64,000 nucleotides of DNA from Selaginella moellendorffii (Eukaryota > Streptophyta > Lycopodiopsida > Selaginellales > Selaginellaceae): the NCBI RefSeq assembly GCF_000143415.4, contig NW_003314280.1, forward strand, positions 1,967,549-2,031,548, given 5' to 3'. This document shows, piece by piece, positions 20,520 through 33,104 of this stretch. Within the stretch, counting starts at the first letter, position 1, and every line of letters begins with the position of its first letter. The position numbers were made by a program, and so were the translations under genes. Below the pieces are notes generated by a model, which saw only the letters and a program-made list of their open reading frames with translations, searched no databases and had not been told where the DNA came from.

Positions 20520-20890
20520 TGAAAGGTTTTGGACGCAAAATCAATCCTTATCTCTACCTGCTGGTATCTTCTAGTGTTTTTCTTTTTGCAGGTGAGCGAC
20601 CATTGGATACTATGCAGGATATTGGTGCCGGGTTGCTGCTCTTTCCTAGCTGTCAACCTCTTCGACCTCTGTTTTCTCAATCTTCCAGGATCGTGGCTTG
20701 CAATGGGGAGTGAAAGTCGCAAGTCTGTCAATGTTCAAATCATTTCAGTGTTCATCAAATCATCTCTTTCTCGTTAATCTTTCTAGCTTGTCTAAAGTTC
20801 TTCCTTCCACCAGGATTACGCTCTACCTCAATGGCATGTTCGGAACAATCCAGATGATGAGCGTGACGGACTAATTTGTGGAGCACAAGC
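20520..20890 (+). pseudogene. ZIFL transporter copy, 5'-middle part, broken
   Basis: The plus strand follows exons and introns of the intact gene around 28020-28520: 'cctta tctctacctgctggt', 'gatactatgcagga', 'atcatttcagtgttc', the intron text 'cttgtctaaagttctt', and 'ggaacaatcca'. Frameshifts and a deletion between the third and fourth transmembrane regions inactivate it. Kept introns show a DNA-level duplication. Confidence 0.8.
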
Positions 20891-21322
20891 AGCAGAGCTC
20901 TAAAAGTCGATCAGGATAAGTATAATAAATGTGCTACTGAATTGCGCTCTTTGGAATGCGAATGGTAAGCGAGAAAAAAACTCTACCCTGCTTCGAGTCA
21001 TACTCATGTTCTGTTCTTAGGCGGAAGATCACCACCCATCCAAACTCTGAAGACGAATTGCCGCTAGTGACATCCGCCACCACTCGGAGATCACTGCCGA
21101 GATACGTGCTGGTCTCCCATCGAAGTGGTCCTCGGTCCTGCGTCCCCGAGAGTTTCTTCCCCTTCTCGCAAAAACCCTAAGCCTCTAAGCCTCATGAATA
21201 TTCGCGACTATTTTGAATTCAAACAAGAAAATGGCGGGAGTTTGGCTGGATCTCCTAGGCCAAGTATTTGCCACTCCACCTTGAAATGAAGGGTTTGAAG
21301 GGATGACGAAAGGGATTTTAGT
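20891..21322. other. Intergenic DNA with an HSP20-like 3'-end scrap
   Basis: 20926-20972 ('gtgctactgaattgcgctct', 'gaatgcgaatggtaagc') matches the 3' end of the HSP20-like family (compare 1490-1545 and 48010-48075). The rest shows no gene; 21190-21240 resembles 1155-1200 upstream of the left PPR gene. Confidence 0.55.
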
Positions 21323-23252
21323 TTACCTTTCCTCGCCTTCCAGAGGCAATTGAATTTGCTCCCTGGCAGTGTAGGTGTTCAAGATCATCTCTACCATGTC
21401 ATCCGTGACTTCTGCAAGAGTCGATGGATTCCACTGCAAAAGTTTCACCAATTAACATGGCTGAACCTTAACGTTTGAGAGCCAACACAACCAACCTTTG
21501 GAGCGCGATCTTTATCCACAACCACAGCTCTAATCCCCTAGTCATAATTGGAAAGAAGCAGTAAGAACTTTTATGGAACCAGGAAACCGAAGAACTTACT
21601 TCGTAGAGATCATCCGAGACTAGGCTCCTTAAGCAATTTAGAGTAATCCGCTGCTCTCTTTCCAAGCATTTCTTCAAGCTCTGAGTCCTGCCTTGCCGGA
21701 TCTGTGTTGACAATTCCAAACACAATCAGCACAAAAATTGCGTACGCGCGCGCGAGAGAGAGTTTCTTCTAACCGATGCTAAGGCTTGCTTGAGCGCAAT
21801 TGGCGAGAGGCGCCTCAGTGACCGCGCAGTTTCTTTACACCATTCGTCATTGGTACTGGCCTAGTGAAACGGTTGACAAGCGGGATTTATCAAGAAAGAA
21901 ATCAACGCAAAGGCCTCAGGGACTCACCAGAGACTCGATTATCTCTTCAACTCGGTCTTTCGAGAAGCAGCTGTTTATCCAAGTCATCCTGGAAAAGCCT
22001 GGAAGCTTGTTAGTTCATACGTAAAATTCCATCGTGGACGATTAAGAAGTTTTGCCTTTTCATGACACTGCTCGCTTCAGCTTCAGGCATCTTAGCAAAT
22101 CCCTGGATAGCCTCCTGTATTGAGCTTTCCGGTTGTAAATTCAGCAAAGTCTTCTCAAGCTCCGGAACATCCTGCAATAGTTTTTTATTGAAATGTAAGA
22201 AGAGATCAGAAAACGGAAAACCACCTTTGAAGGGACAAAATGCGTAGCGATGCCACAAGCTAGCATATCAGCGCAGTCCAGTTTCGATCCTGTGAGCGCA
22301 AGGTATTCTCCTGCAAAACTTAAGTCTGAGATCAAGTAAGAAAACTCAAAGAGTGATTTTTACCCAGATGTCCTGGAAGTCGTGGAAGGAAATACGAGGC
22401 ACTACAATCAGTATGAAAACCGACAGCAACTTCGGGAGTGGAGAATGCCTGGCAGCGAAACTGTTAGATACTCTCAAGTAGCAATCACAAAACTTACAGC
22501 ATTCTCAGTGACGATTCTAAACGTGCTGGGAAACGTAAAGCCTGCTCCCCCTCCCACAACGAGTCCGTGCCAAATAGCTACCTGTGAAGAACAAAAGTCT
22601 CTAAGTTCCAAGTCTTCTAGGCTTTGAGAAACGTGATGTGAACATACTCTTGTTTTCCTGTAGCTGTACAGGTGATAGTCGAGCCAGTACTTTTTGTACA
22701 CGACTTCCTTCCACGATTCGTCTGGGAAAGACACGCAAGGGAATCAAAACCACCAAAGCTTAATCCTTGAACAAAACCTTTCCTGTGATCGTAGAACATG
22801 CGCAGGTCACCACCAGCAGAGAAAACCTTGCCTGCGGCCTGCGAGCCAGGGATTTAAAAAGAGAAGAATGGTAGGTGGAGCTCACCTTGATGATTATAAG
22901 CTCCACACTCTCATCTCTCTCCCACTGCTCAAACAGCTCCGCGAGTCGGGAGACCTGAAAGAGAAAGCTCAAGAACAAAAACCAGGATGCCGCAAGGCTT
23001 CTTGATCCAAATGCAAACTCTTACAACGGAGAGATTGAGACAATTGAGCACTTGAGGGCGATTGAGGGTCATTACTCGCACCCTATCGTGAGCATCCACG
23101 AGCACCTCCTCCATCTGGAACAGAAACAATCTATGAGAGAACAAGAAACAAAGAGAATGCTTGAGAGCTCCCTCTTTCTCGCAAACCTGATTTTCGTCCG
23201 GCATGCCCATGATGATAGAAATGCGCTCGCTCGCTCGCTCGGCCCCAAACAT
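21323..23252 (-). CDS. 3-hydroxyisobutyryl-CoA hydrolase-like protein (CHY1 type)
   Basis: About a dozen short exons on the minus strand assemble into a crotonase-fold protein of the HIBCH/CHY1 class, which hydrolyses 3-hydroxyisobutyryl-CoA in valine catabolism in peroxisomes or mitochondria. Visible motifs in order: 'VRVMTLNRPQVLNCLNLS'; 'GKVFSAGGDLRMFYDH' (oxyanion-hole region); 'IWHGLVVGGGAGFTFPSTFR'; 'FSTPEVAVGFHTDCSASYF' with the family's catalytic Glu and Asp; 'LPGHLGEYLALTGSKLD'; 'ACGIATHFVP'; 'EWCKETARSLRRLSPIALK'; and 'VVVDKDRAPKWNPSTL'. Stop TAA is at 21323-21325. The start is set at 23252; 23207 (MPDENQ) or the Met of MEEVLV would also fit. One intron seems to use a GC donor (near 22056). 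No clear C-terminal peroxisomal SRL/SKL signal is seen (the end reads EGEER). Confidence 0.85.
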
Positions 23253-23506
23253 CTTTTAACTTAAAGAGGTGGTGCTACGCCTCTACGAGTCAAAGCTTTA
23301 CGACCAGCAGGCACACGTTGGTATCCAAACCAAACTCGATCTTCTCGCACGAACTGGTCAGATCATGTCACTGTGGTATTGTAGCACGCGTAAATCTTCG
23401 ACGAATGTTTTTCATTGCGCAGCCGAGTAGTATCGAAGCTCGAGTTTTTTTACATCGCTATGTAGTGGAATGGTTGTCATGCCAGGATCTTGTCACTGGA
23501 TTGACA

Positions 23507-25966
23507 TCAAGCTAGCTGATCCGCTGCTTTCTCGTCTTGAAGCTTGTTGGTGGACGCGGGCAAGAAAGGCCTGAGCGTGGCCAGGACCGTAAGAAAGGCA
23601 AAGAAAATGAGGAAGAAGAACACCAGCTCGTCCCCTGCACATCCAAAGTTGTCAAGTTACTCTCACGCACGTCTCACGAATTTGCAAACTTGTTTCTCAC
23701 CTGGAAGGAAGGCTGCGTGCTGGCGCTTTTGAGCCCAAGCAAACCTGAGAAAAAGAACTGCGTTAGCTCCTTCCTCCTTGGTAGCCAAATATCAGAAACG
23801 AGTACTCACACTGAACCTCCTCCTGCCGGGCCAAGAGCCTTGAAAAGAGAAACAACGCTTAGTGACAGTCCATTTGCAGCACCTCTCTGTTCTTGAGTCT
23901 GCAAGCAAAAAAGAAAAGAGAAGAGAGAAAGAAAAGAGAACGTGAACTTCCGGGGGAAAACCAAGAAATGGACGACTCATTATACCACGGAGTTGTTTAT
24001 CAGAAGAAACGATCCGGTCATTGTGGCCGTCTGCAAGAACAAAGCCCATTAGCATTGAAACATGTAGTAGTAGACTGGTCACGTACGGTGAGCACGAACT
24101 TAAGCACGGAGGCAGTGAGCAAGACTACCCACAGCCAAACGTTTTCCAGCTTTGACATGAGAGGATATATACAAAGTATAGGAATTGCCAGGATCTGAGA
24201 GAAAGGGCAACAAAATCAGAAGAAGGAACTTATAGCATCTTACTTACAGCTGATATCCGAGTCATGAAAATAGGCCCAAGCATGTTCGCAACAGCCGGAA
24301 AAATTGTAAGCTGGAAAACAAGCATGGCGAAACCTGCAACCATAGTTCCCGATCAGTACCTGTCAAAGCCACGGTTACACAGGGATTCACCTGAAATAGC
24401 CAGGACTTCTCCAACGTCAGAACTAGTGAAGCTAAGTCCTCCTTGTAATCTTGGACTAACAGCCCACAGTGAGAAAATCTACAAGCAAACAGAAGTCAGC
24501 CCCCACGGGAAGAAATGGTTGCAACGTATACCTCTGTGTAGGCAATGTCATGGAGGGACCAAAGGCAATACACAGTTGTTGATGCAAGGAATGGCCAGTT
24601 CTTGAGAATCGACTGCTTTCTTGCCGGTTGCTTGTCTTCAGCAGCTGATATGTTCCTTTTAGGATGCTTGTGGAGTGTTTCCTGGCAAAAGGAAAAGAAG
24701 AAAACCTCAAACACTGCACTGCCAAAAGAAAGAGCACTTACAGGTAGAGTAAAACACATACAGAGACCGAGTAACGCTATCGCGGAGACAACCAGAGCTT
24801 GCAATAAGTATGGAAACCTGCCACGCAGAAAGAAGAAGAAGAAGAACCATAAGAAAGAATCAGAAGTGCTGCCAGTTACCGTGCAAAGAGGGATCCATGG
24901 TGGAAAACATTCGGATACTTTACAGCCGGCTGCAAGGGGAAATTTGTCAGCTGTATACAATTCTCCGCATAAATACCTGCGACAGGAACCCCCCCAGAGC
25001 TGGTCCAACTATAAGTCCTAGCCCCCAAGTTGTGCCAACCTACGAGAGAGACATTTTTGCCAGGAGTTAAGAAACTAGTGTAACACCGTACGTTGCCGAG
25101 AGACAAGGTTTTCAAGCAATTCAGTAACTTACGACCGACACACCTAGTGCTTGATGCTCGTCGCTGCAAATCTCCGATGCGTACGCCTGAACAGATTAAA
25201 ACCGTGTCAACGAGATGAACTTCACTAGTAGAAGACCCGTACCTTAACCGGACCAAGCATGCCATTGAAGCTGCCAAGGCAAAACCGGGTCACCAGAGCC
25301 ATGGTGAAGCTCGTGCTCACGCCAAACAACGTGTTGAAGACCAACCTGATTATGAACAGATGCTCAGAATGAAAGATACTAGACAAAGTTTGACAAACGA
25401 TAGAGGAAGTTTGCTTACACTGACACAATTCCAAGCACCATCACTGGCCTCCGGCCAATCCTATCCGCCAAGTAGCCCCAGAACACAGCAGTGAAGAAAC
25501 GTCCAGCCATAAACGACGATCCTGAACAGTCGACTCACTCTCAGTTCCAAAAGTGAACATGTAGACGACAAAGTAGAGAAAGCATTACCAATCCATCCTG
25601 CGTAGAAGCCAATATCGCTCTCGGTTTTCGCAACATGGAAATCACGCACCTGGAAAGAACAAAACGTGTAGCAAGAAGCCAACCCGGAGAGTATCTCACC
25701 ATAAAATATAGAAACGGGTAAAGCACGGAAATCGGCAGCGCTGTCGAAACCATTTGGATCGATGAGACAGAACGAGAAAGAATAACGTAAAGCGCTGCTA
25801 GGATAGACAACGTACCATTGCAAAGAACCACGAATCCCAGGGACACCAGCTGCTTCAGCGGCGGCGGCGATCCCTTCTCGCGGAGCCGCCATATCTGGCA
25901 GCCGGGACAATCCGGGAACTCGAGCTCCGGCTGTTGACGATCGCGTCCTAGCAGCGGCTCCTCCAT
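23507..25966 (-). CDS. ZIFL-type major facilitator transporter A
   Basis: Multi-exon minus-strand gene from ATG 25966 to TGA 23507-23509. The N-terminus has the family's Cys signature (MEEPLLGRD..., '[15 protein letters not shown]'). Then come '[20 protein letters not shown]', '[13 protein letters not shown]', the MFS motif A-like '[20 protein letters not shown]', '[20 protein letters not shown]', and '[14 protein letters not shown]'. Later exons give '[16 protein letters not shown]', '[20 protein letters not shown]', '[15 protein letters not shown]', '[14 protein letters not shown]' and a last helix '[18 protein letters not shown]'. Zinc-induced-facilitator-like proteins move Zn-chelators, K+ or auxin-related anions at tonoplast or plasma membrane; the substrate here is unknown. 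It is divergent to transporter B across 1.8 kb. Confidence 0.88.
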
Positions 25967-27796
25967 ATGGCTCGGGGATCGCGCAAAACCCTAGACGCCA
26001 GTGGCGCGCGACACAGCTCTACGATTGCGACAATGCTCCTCTCTCTGAGCTTCTCGCTGGAAAGGAGATGCTTGGAATTGATTATTCCTGTCGACGTGGC
26101 TGGAACGTGTGCGTCCAAAGTGAAACGTGGTTGATTGGGAGAGCTCGACTGGCCACCGCATTGTAATAATTTCGCCTAGCCCTTGTTTGTTTGCAGTTGC
26201 GTAGAAAAACCACACACTAAGTCCACGAGATGAGATCGCACTCTTGTTATGGAAATGTGAGCCGTGTTTGTTCTATATGAGCGTGCTATAAAGTTTGTCT
26301 TCACGTACGTGATGGAGCAAGCTGAGATGATTCTCTCCTTCCCAGGGTGACTGTTACATCGGCTTGATCGGGAAATTTCAATGTGCAAGGCTTTGAAGGC
26401 TCGAGATTTGCTGCAATGCCGGGCATTTCAGATCGAGTTTTCTGCTCGAGCAGAATCTAGAGTAGATGTCCAATCCTCAAATTCCATGGCAAAGGAATTG
26501 TTGTAATAAAGGTGGCAGAACCTTGTCAAACATCATATATACGATCCAAAGAAAACATTTCATGGATCTATCGATCGAGTCAGAGACCCTCTGGCGTGTA
26601 CTCTTGGCCTGGTCTTCCTAATTCGAGGAATGGCATCCATCTCGAGTTTTAGAAATAGCCTGCGCTTTTGTCACAAAGCCAGACCGATAGCTAGATCAAA
26701 AGAAAATTTCTTACTTGTTTTTCTATGGTTCTTGATTCTGACACTGCTCTCCTTACAAACACCCCACCAAACACACAGGCACAGGCACACACGCAGACAA
26801 GGCGAGAAAGATACAAAACAAAACAATCGTATCCAAGTCCTTGGCAATAACTCTCTCTATATAGCTGGATCATGTAGAGCTGCTATATAGATCGATACGA
26901 TACATGTTTCTTCTTTTCATGTGGGCGATCTCATCTCCGCAATGCGCGTGTGGTTTGCTGCCTGTCGGCACAGATTCGCTGGCGAGGAATGGGCTCCTGC
27001 AAAAGAATCCGGATGAAAAACAACCCAAGATGGAGAGAACAGGAGTCCTAAGTGGAGGCCGAAGAACACACTCTCTTAAAAGGTCTGTTCAGTTGTAAAT
27101 GTGGGTGGTCTCAAGTTGGAGGAGCACGGCCAGGCCTGCACTGCTCGTGGGTTCTCGCTGGATCGACTCTCCCCTTTTATCTTTCGCTCGTAAGAAGATG
27201 TTTTGACCCTTGACGTACAATCCATCAGCCATCAATCACCCAACAGGGACAGCAAGTTGTAGAGGAATCCAGCCATCCATGTCCAGTTTTTTTTCCTTTG
27301 CTTTTCCCTTTTCTTCGTTTTCACCCGGTCAGTGATCACACATCGTCTCCTTCTCCTGGTAACAACACCCAGTGTGATACCACAGGGCGAAGGTCTTTTG
27401 CCTGCATGATTGAGCAGCATGGTACAAAAGGAATTGATGAGAGGGCTGGCCTACAGCACCTTTCAGTGCTTCATGAAATCTGACGCTGCTCCAACTTTGT
27501 TCACCACCACCACCACCACAAGATCACTGCTAGCGCATTTCCCGGGTCTCGTCTCGCTTCATACAAACACCCAACATCAGAGGCTCCAACATTCTCCGAA
27601 GAAAACAAAGGAGGATAAAAGAAAGGAGAGAGAGAGAAGCGACAAAGAGGGGAGAGCTCTCAAGCGCGCCTCGAGAGAGTCCCAAGAGATCATCTGACTT
27701 GACTTTCCAAAAGCGTGAAGCAAGGAAAGCATAGAAAAAAGAAGTAGAAGATAGCGAAAAAAGAGAAGAGTTTGTGAGCAAAGATTGTTCAGAGCG
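25967..27796. promoter_or_regulatory. 1.8-kb region between two divergent ZIFL genes
   Basis: No coding frame is supported. A GACGTGGC element lies about 125 bp upstream of transporter A's ATG (near 26093). A GA-rich stretch (about 27600-27780) likely forms the 5' UTR of transporter B. AC-rich repeats occur near 26770-26800. Promoter roles are inferred from position only. Confidence 0.45.
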
Positions 27797-30322
27797 ATGA
27801 CTACTCCCAGTGAAGATCTCATCAAGGAGCCTTTGCTGCTCAAATCGAGCCGAGAATGCCCTGGTTGCAAATGCATGCCGCACGAGGAGGACGGGCCGCC
27901 GATCAAGTATCTGGTTCTCATCGGATTCATCATGCTTTGCAATGGTGAGTTTGTTGATTCACCAATTTGCGAAGAACTGCTCTAACCATCTCTGTTTTCC
28001 AGCTTTGCCAATCACCATCTTGTTCCCTTATCTCTATCTGCTGGTAAACTCCCGATCTTCCGAAGTTCACGGCTTTTCTTCTTCGAGCAAGTCTAAAGTT
28101 TTTTCTTCCGCAGGTCCGGGACTTTAATGTCGCAGACTCGGAGAGCGACATCGGCTACTACGCAGGATTCATTGGTGAGAGGATTGAATTCGCTGCTCCT
28201 GATCTGTTTCACGACAATGACGATCCCTGCTTTCTCATAATCTCACGTTGGAAACTTTCAGGCTCATCCTTCATGATTGGGAGATTTTTCACCGGCTTGC
28301 TGTGGGGAGTGGCAGCGGATCGATATGGTCGCAAGCCCGTCATGTTCTGCGGAATCATCTCAGTGTTCGTCACATCATCTCTTTCTTTCCAGCTTGTCTA
28401 AAGTTCTTTCTTCCTCCAGGATCATCTTCAACACGCTCTTCGGCTTTAGCACCTCGCTCTGGATGGCGGTGGTCACCAGGTTCTGCCTGGGAAGCCTGAA
28501 TGGCTTGTTTGGAACAATTCAAACCTTCGCAACCGAAATTTGCAACAAAAAGTATCGGAGCTTGGGACTGGCTGTGGTAAGATTCACAAGCAAACCATCT
28601 TGTAGTTAGTAGAACTCGTAGAACTTTAAAAGTCGGTCTTGCTCGATAGCAAAACGTTGGATCTTGGGAAATTCCTCATTCGTTTCGATCCTACAGGTTA
28701 GCACTGCTTGGGGATTCGGACTCGTCCTTGGACCGGCAATCGGCGGCTTCTTAGCCGAGGCAAGCAATGATATCTAGCGAAAACTTTTATCATATCGTCA
28801 TTGAGAAAAACCATGTCAATGCCGTGATTTACAGCCAGCTCTCAAGTATCCGGAATTGTTCCAAGGCTCTTTATTCGACCGGTATGTAGTCTCCTCTCTC
28901 AAGTTGAAGGAATGAAGAATCTCTTTTTCGTTTCCTTCCTTTCCGCGATTCCAATCGATCGAGATTCTCATGGCCGTGCGATCTTCTCCGCAGGTACCCG
29001 TACCTTCTTCCGCCACTGTGTGTTACAGTGTTTGCGCTGCTTGTGCTCGTCGCTTGTCACTTTCTACCAGTAAGTCAAGACTACTATTGGCAAGTTCTCC
29101 AAAAATTTCTTTTCTTTACAGGAGACTTTGCACATCCATGCCAAGGAAGTTGCCAATACCCCTGAGATCGAGAGCGGGGTAATCAGCGATGACTGCGAGA
29201 AGCGATCCATTTTCCAGAACAAGGCGCTCATCGTCTCCATCGCTCTGTTTTGCTTTGCTTCACTTCACGACATTGCTTTCTTAGAGGTAAACAAAGTATG
29301 CTCCAACTTTTTCTAATCTCTTGCTCTCTCCTTTACAGGTTTTCTCTCTTTGGGCTTTGAGCTCCAAGAGTACGGGAGGACTGTCTTTCACGAGCTCCGA
29401 TGCCGGAAGAGTTCTCACAGTCGCTGGTGAGGATCAAACCGTTAACTTTTCTCGTGGACGAGTCTTAATGTGGATGTTGTAGCTTTTATCATGCTGATCT
29501 GTCAGCTAAGCTTCTTCCCTGTGGTCACCCGGCGCCTCGGACCAGCAATGGTCACTCGGATAGCATCCGTAAGTTCTATGGATTCTTGCGATCGCGCTGC
29601 TGAAATGTGAAACTCATTCTGGCAGGGACTTACACTGCCACTTCTCGTCATCTATCCGTTTATGTACGAGCTCACTGGAGTCTGGCTCTGGTTCGTGATC
29701 TTGACAGTGTCAACTCTTAAGTACATTTTCATGGTAAGCTCTCGAGACTCTCCTCGTTTCGGTTGTTTCACCCAGAGTTTCCATCTCCCAGGAAGCAACA
29801 ACGACAGGCCTGGCCATCCTCGTCAACGTCTCGGTGGTAAGCAGCTTTGTTTCTTACAGACCAAAGTGTTGATCCGTCAAAATCGTGGGGCTGCTTTTGT
29901 CACAGAGGCAAGAGGAGCGTGGAACAGCGAATGGATTTTCGCTCAGCCTCTTGTCGCTTTTCAAAGCCATTGGGCCGACAGCTGGAGGCACAGTGTAAGT
30001 TGCTCCATCCATCGATTTGATAGTGACATGTTTCGGTGGTTTCTCGATCCGGATCCAGTGCTTCTCCCCATCTCTCTCGCTTTTTTAATCCAATCAAGCT
30101 TTATCTCTTTGCAGGTTTGCTTGGTCGAGAAACAGGCTGCACGCTCACTTTCTTCCAGGTAAAAAGCCATTCTAATCCTCCGTAAAGATCTCCGCGATTG
30201 ATTTCTCTCTCTCTCTCTCTCTCCTAGGAAACGAGTTCGTCTTCTTCTTTCTCGGAGTTTGGATGCTTATAGTCTGCGTTGGAACGCTGCATCGATCGCT
30301 CCCACGCTCTGCATTGATCTGA
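27797..30322 (+). CDS. ZIFL-type major facilitator transporter B
   Basis: Plus-strand gene with many short introns, ATG 27797 to TGA 30320-30322. The N-terminus carries 'SSRECPGCKCMPHEEDG', equivalent to the CPGC signature in transporter A. It is followed by 'ALPITILFPYLYLLVRDFNV', 'SESDIGYYAGFIG', 'LLWGVAADRYGRKPVMF' (MFS motif A), 'NGLFGTIQTFATEICNKK', 'WGFGLVLGPAIGGFLAE', 'LPETLHIHAKEV', 'FASLHDIAFLEVFSLWALSS', 'LPLLVIYPFMYELTGVWLWF', 'EERGTANGFSLSLLSLFKAI' and 'EFVFFFLGVWMLIVCVGTLH'. That is a full 12-helix MFS protein. The last intron ends in a long CT run before its AG. It is the likely source of the ZIFL fragments at 16.6 and 20.5 kb. Confidence 0.9.
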
Positions 30323-31234
30323 TCTTACATCACGCTGACGAGCAAATTCTACGTTTTGTGTGTGTGTGTGTGTGTGCAAGGAGGCAAAACCTCCAGGATA
30401 GAAGAAATCTCGGCCAGTTATGTAGTTACAATGTGAAGTATCAAGCGATAGATGAGATGACAAGAATGTTTAAGTATCGTACCCGGGAATTATAAAATAC
30501 GTACTTCCAGGTCTTGATTGCTCGAAATCGACACCCTTTGACTTTACAGTCTGTATGAGTCAACTCTGGTAAAACTATACTATCTCCATGAATAGAGTGC
30601 ACAGTTCTTGGAATTTTAGAAGAGGCCCAAAAAGGATCACAGATCAATTCAACTCGTAGCGTTTTTTCGGGAGACACACACGACAATGGACAAAACGATC
30701 GACTGGGCACTGGGGATTCGTGTTCCTTGCGGTTGGAGAGCAGCAGGCCCTCTTCGATCGATGGTTCCCACTGTGGACTTATTTCGATCCCAAACCATTC
30801 AATTCGTCGAGATTTCACTGTCGAACAACTCGTCCTCTTCTTCTGAGCGAGAATTTTTAAGCTCTGTTTAGCTAGGCATCAAAGCAATGAGCGCTCGAGC
30901 CCATGGAGAAAGATATTTTCCCTGGCGAGGGGAGAGAGAGAAAATCCCGGCCGTTAATGGTTAAGCATATTCGTCAGGCATAACGCGTGCTAGCCGTCCA
31001 TACGGGGATCATCGTGGCCGTTGCCCACACTCACACGATGGCGCTTTTAAGCTAGTGAAGATCTCTCGCTGGGACGACCAACCGATCCTCTCTTTGGATT
31101 CCAGCGAGACCCAAGGAAAAGCGAGAGAGAGAGATCCATTCCATAGCAGCATTTGGACGATACCATCGGGGTAAGGAAGGGATTTTTGATGCTAGGAGAG
31201 ATTCTAGAGGGGAGGAAGAGGAAGAAGAAGAGGA
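30323..31234. other. Intergenic DNA
   Basis: A (TG) run of about 11 units at 30357-30378 lies in the probable 3' UTR of the upstream transporter. The last 200 bp before 31235 are purine-rich and likely hold the 5' UTR of the next gene. No gene seen. Confidence 0.6.
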
Positions 31235-33078
31235 ATGCGGTGCTTCGCCCACAAGAAATCGCGGCACAAGAAGGCATCACTGGCGGGGCAGGACGCCTCC
31301 GCCAAGATGATGCGAACCATGTCGGCTCCACCCACATTCCTGGTCACGGATGACGACCCAATCCCGCCGCCGCCACCACTGGCTCACCCATCGCCATCGC
31401 CCTCGCCATCGCCATCTCCCAGCGCCATCGCCAGAAACCCAAGATCAAAGCCCACCGCCATCGCGGTGCCCAAGATCTCCACCAGGATGGAAGATGGCTC
31501 CACGTCGCCCCTCGTCACTCACTCAGGCCCCAGTGGATACGCGAGCTTGAGCGGCGTGAGGAGGGATCCCATCGTCTTCCGGGGCCAGCCACTGCCGCTG
31601 CCCACGCCAGAGTCTTGCGGCCTCTCGCCAGAACCATCGAGACTCATGGGCTCCCCGGCGGTGACCAGGGATTCCACCGCCGCCAGTGATCACCATCGCC
31701 CCGGCAAGGAGTTCAAGAAATCGGCATCCATGCCACTGCCAAGGCCACCGCCAGTAGCCCACGAGAGGCTGGCCGCCGCGCACATCACCTTTTGCCCCGA
31801 GACCTCGTGCATTGGCGAGTCCGGCAATGGCCCGGCTTTCACTTGCACCGTCTCGATCGATGCCAATCCCCGCGGCGGCGGTAGCAGCAAGGACTCCACG
31901 CAAGCGGTGCTCGTCCGGCTATCGGATACGACAATGCAGGTAAGAACCACGCCATAGCTTGGCTTCCATAGCTCAAAGCGCAGTTTTGATAGGATTCCAA
32001 GGCTTGGATCGAGCACGTCAAGGAGATTGTGTGCCTGCGCGACGCGCACCTCAGCCGGATCCTGGGATTCAGCTTCACCACCGACGAGAAGCTGGTGGTT
32101 TACGAGATCCAGGCCAACGGGAGCTTGGACAGGCTCTTGTATGGCCGGAGCCGCGATCGGCCGCCGCTCGACTGGGCAACGCGGGTGAGGATCGCCACCG
32201 ATGCTGCGCGGGGGCTCGCGTTTCTTCACGAGCGATCGCCCACAAAGGTACGTCCGAAAGCTGGCTACGTCCAAAGTGCTCTCGCGTTCGTTGTTGCTCG
32301 TCACCCTCCACCATAGCTAAAAGCTTGTTTGTGCGTGATCTTCTTCCAGCTCATGTACAAGGACTTTAGAACTTTCAACGTGCACGTCGACAAGGAGCTG
32401 CGAGCACGACTCATGGGCTATGGATTCACGCAGAGGTTTATGAATCCGAGCTCGCTCATGGTGAGATCAAAAGTTTTGGCAGAGAGGATCTTGACAAGAT
32501 GTTGCTCTTTGTGCTTGAAGGTGGCGGCCTACGCGGCGCCCGAGCTTCTCCAACGAGGAGCGCAGTCGCTACCATCGCCCAAGAGCAACGTGTGGAGTTT
32601 CGGAGTGGTGCTGCTGGAGATTCTCACCGGCCGCCAGAACCGGGACGAGATGTTCGCGGTGGAGGAGCAGGACCTGGTCGGCTGGACGGCGCCGTATCTA
32701 GCCAACGACAAGAAGCTCTTCCTGGTCGTGGATCCGGAGCTCAAGGGGATGTTCCCGGCGAGATCCGTGTCGCTCTTTGCAAAGCTGGCGGCGCAGTGTT
32801 TGCAAAGAGACCCGGCGGCGCGGCCCAGCATGGATCAAGTTGTCCAGTCCCTGGAGCACGTCCAGGCCGAGCGCGATCACCACATCAAATTGTTCGATGC
32901 CTCGGTGGGGAGTGACAGTCGCAAGCCACTCATCGAAGCTCTCAGGGAGTGTAGCAGCCCCGGGGCGGCGGTGGCGATCCATCCGGCCTTCTCCACCGTC
33001 AATGGCACTCACGTCCAGAAGAAGATCGTCACCCGGATCATCAAAACGCTGTGTTCTTCGCCAGGAACTTTCGACTAG
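31235..33078 (+). CDS. Receptor-like cytoplasmic kinase (RLCK VII-type), probable pseudokinase
   Basis: Four exons, starting MRCFAHKKSRHKKASLAGQ (basic, Cys near the start), a Pro/Ser-rich N-terminus of about 150 residues, then a kinase-like domain ending before residue 460. RLCK features: 'LVVYEIQANGSLDRLLY', 'PLDWATRVRIATDAARGLAF', 'YAAPELL', 'SNVWSFGVVLLEILTGRQNR' and 'CLQRDPAARPSMDQVVQSLE'. Catalytic positions are altered. The glycine loop is not recognisable (ESGNGPAF). The beta-3 lysine position reads VLVRL (Lys to Arg). The catalytic loop reads YKDFRTFNVHVD (Asp and Asn kept). The DFG triplet reads GYG. Loss of the DFG Asp and the beta-3 Lys argues for a scaffold or signalling pseudokinase. 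Its stop lies 26 bp from that of the convergent PPR gene. Confidence 0.85.
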
Positions 33079-33104
33079 ATTGAGGGATGGATGGATGGAT
33101 TGGA

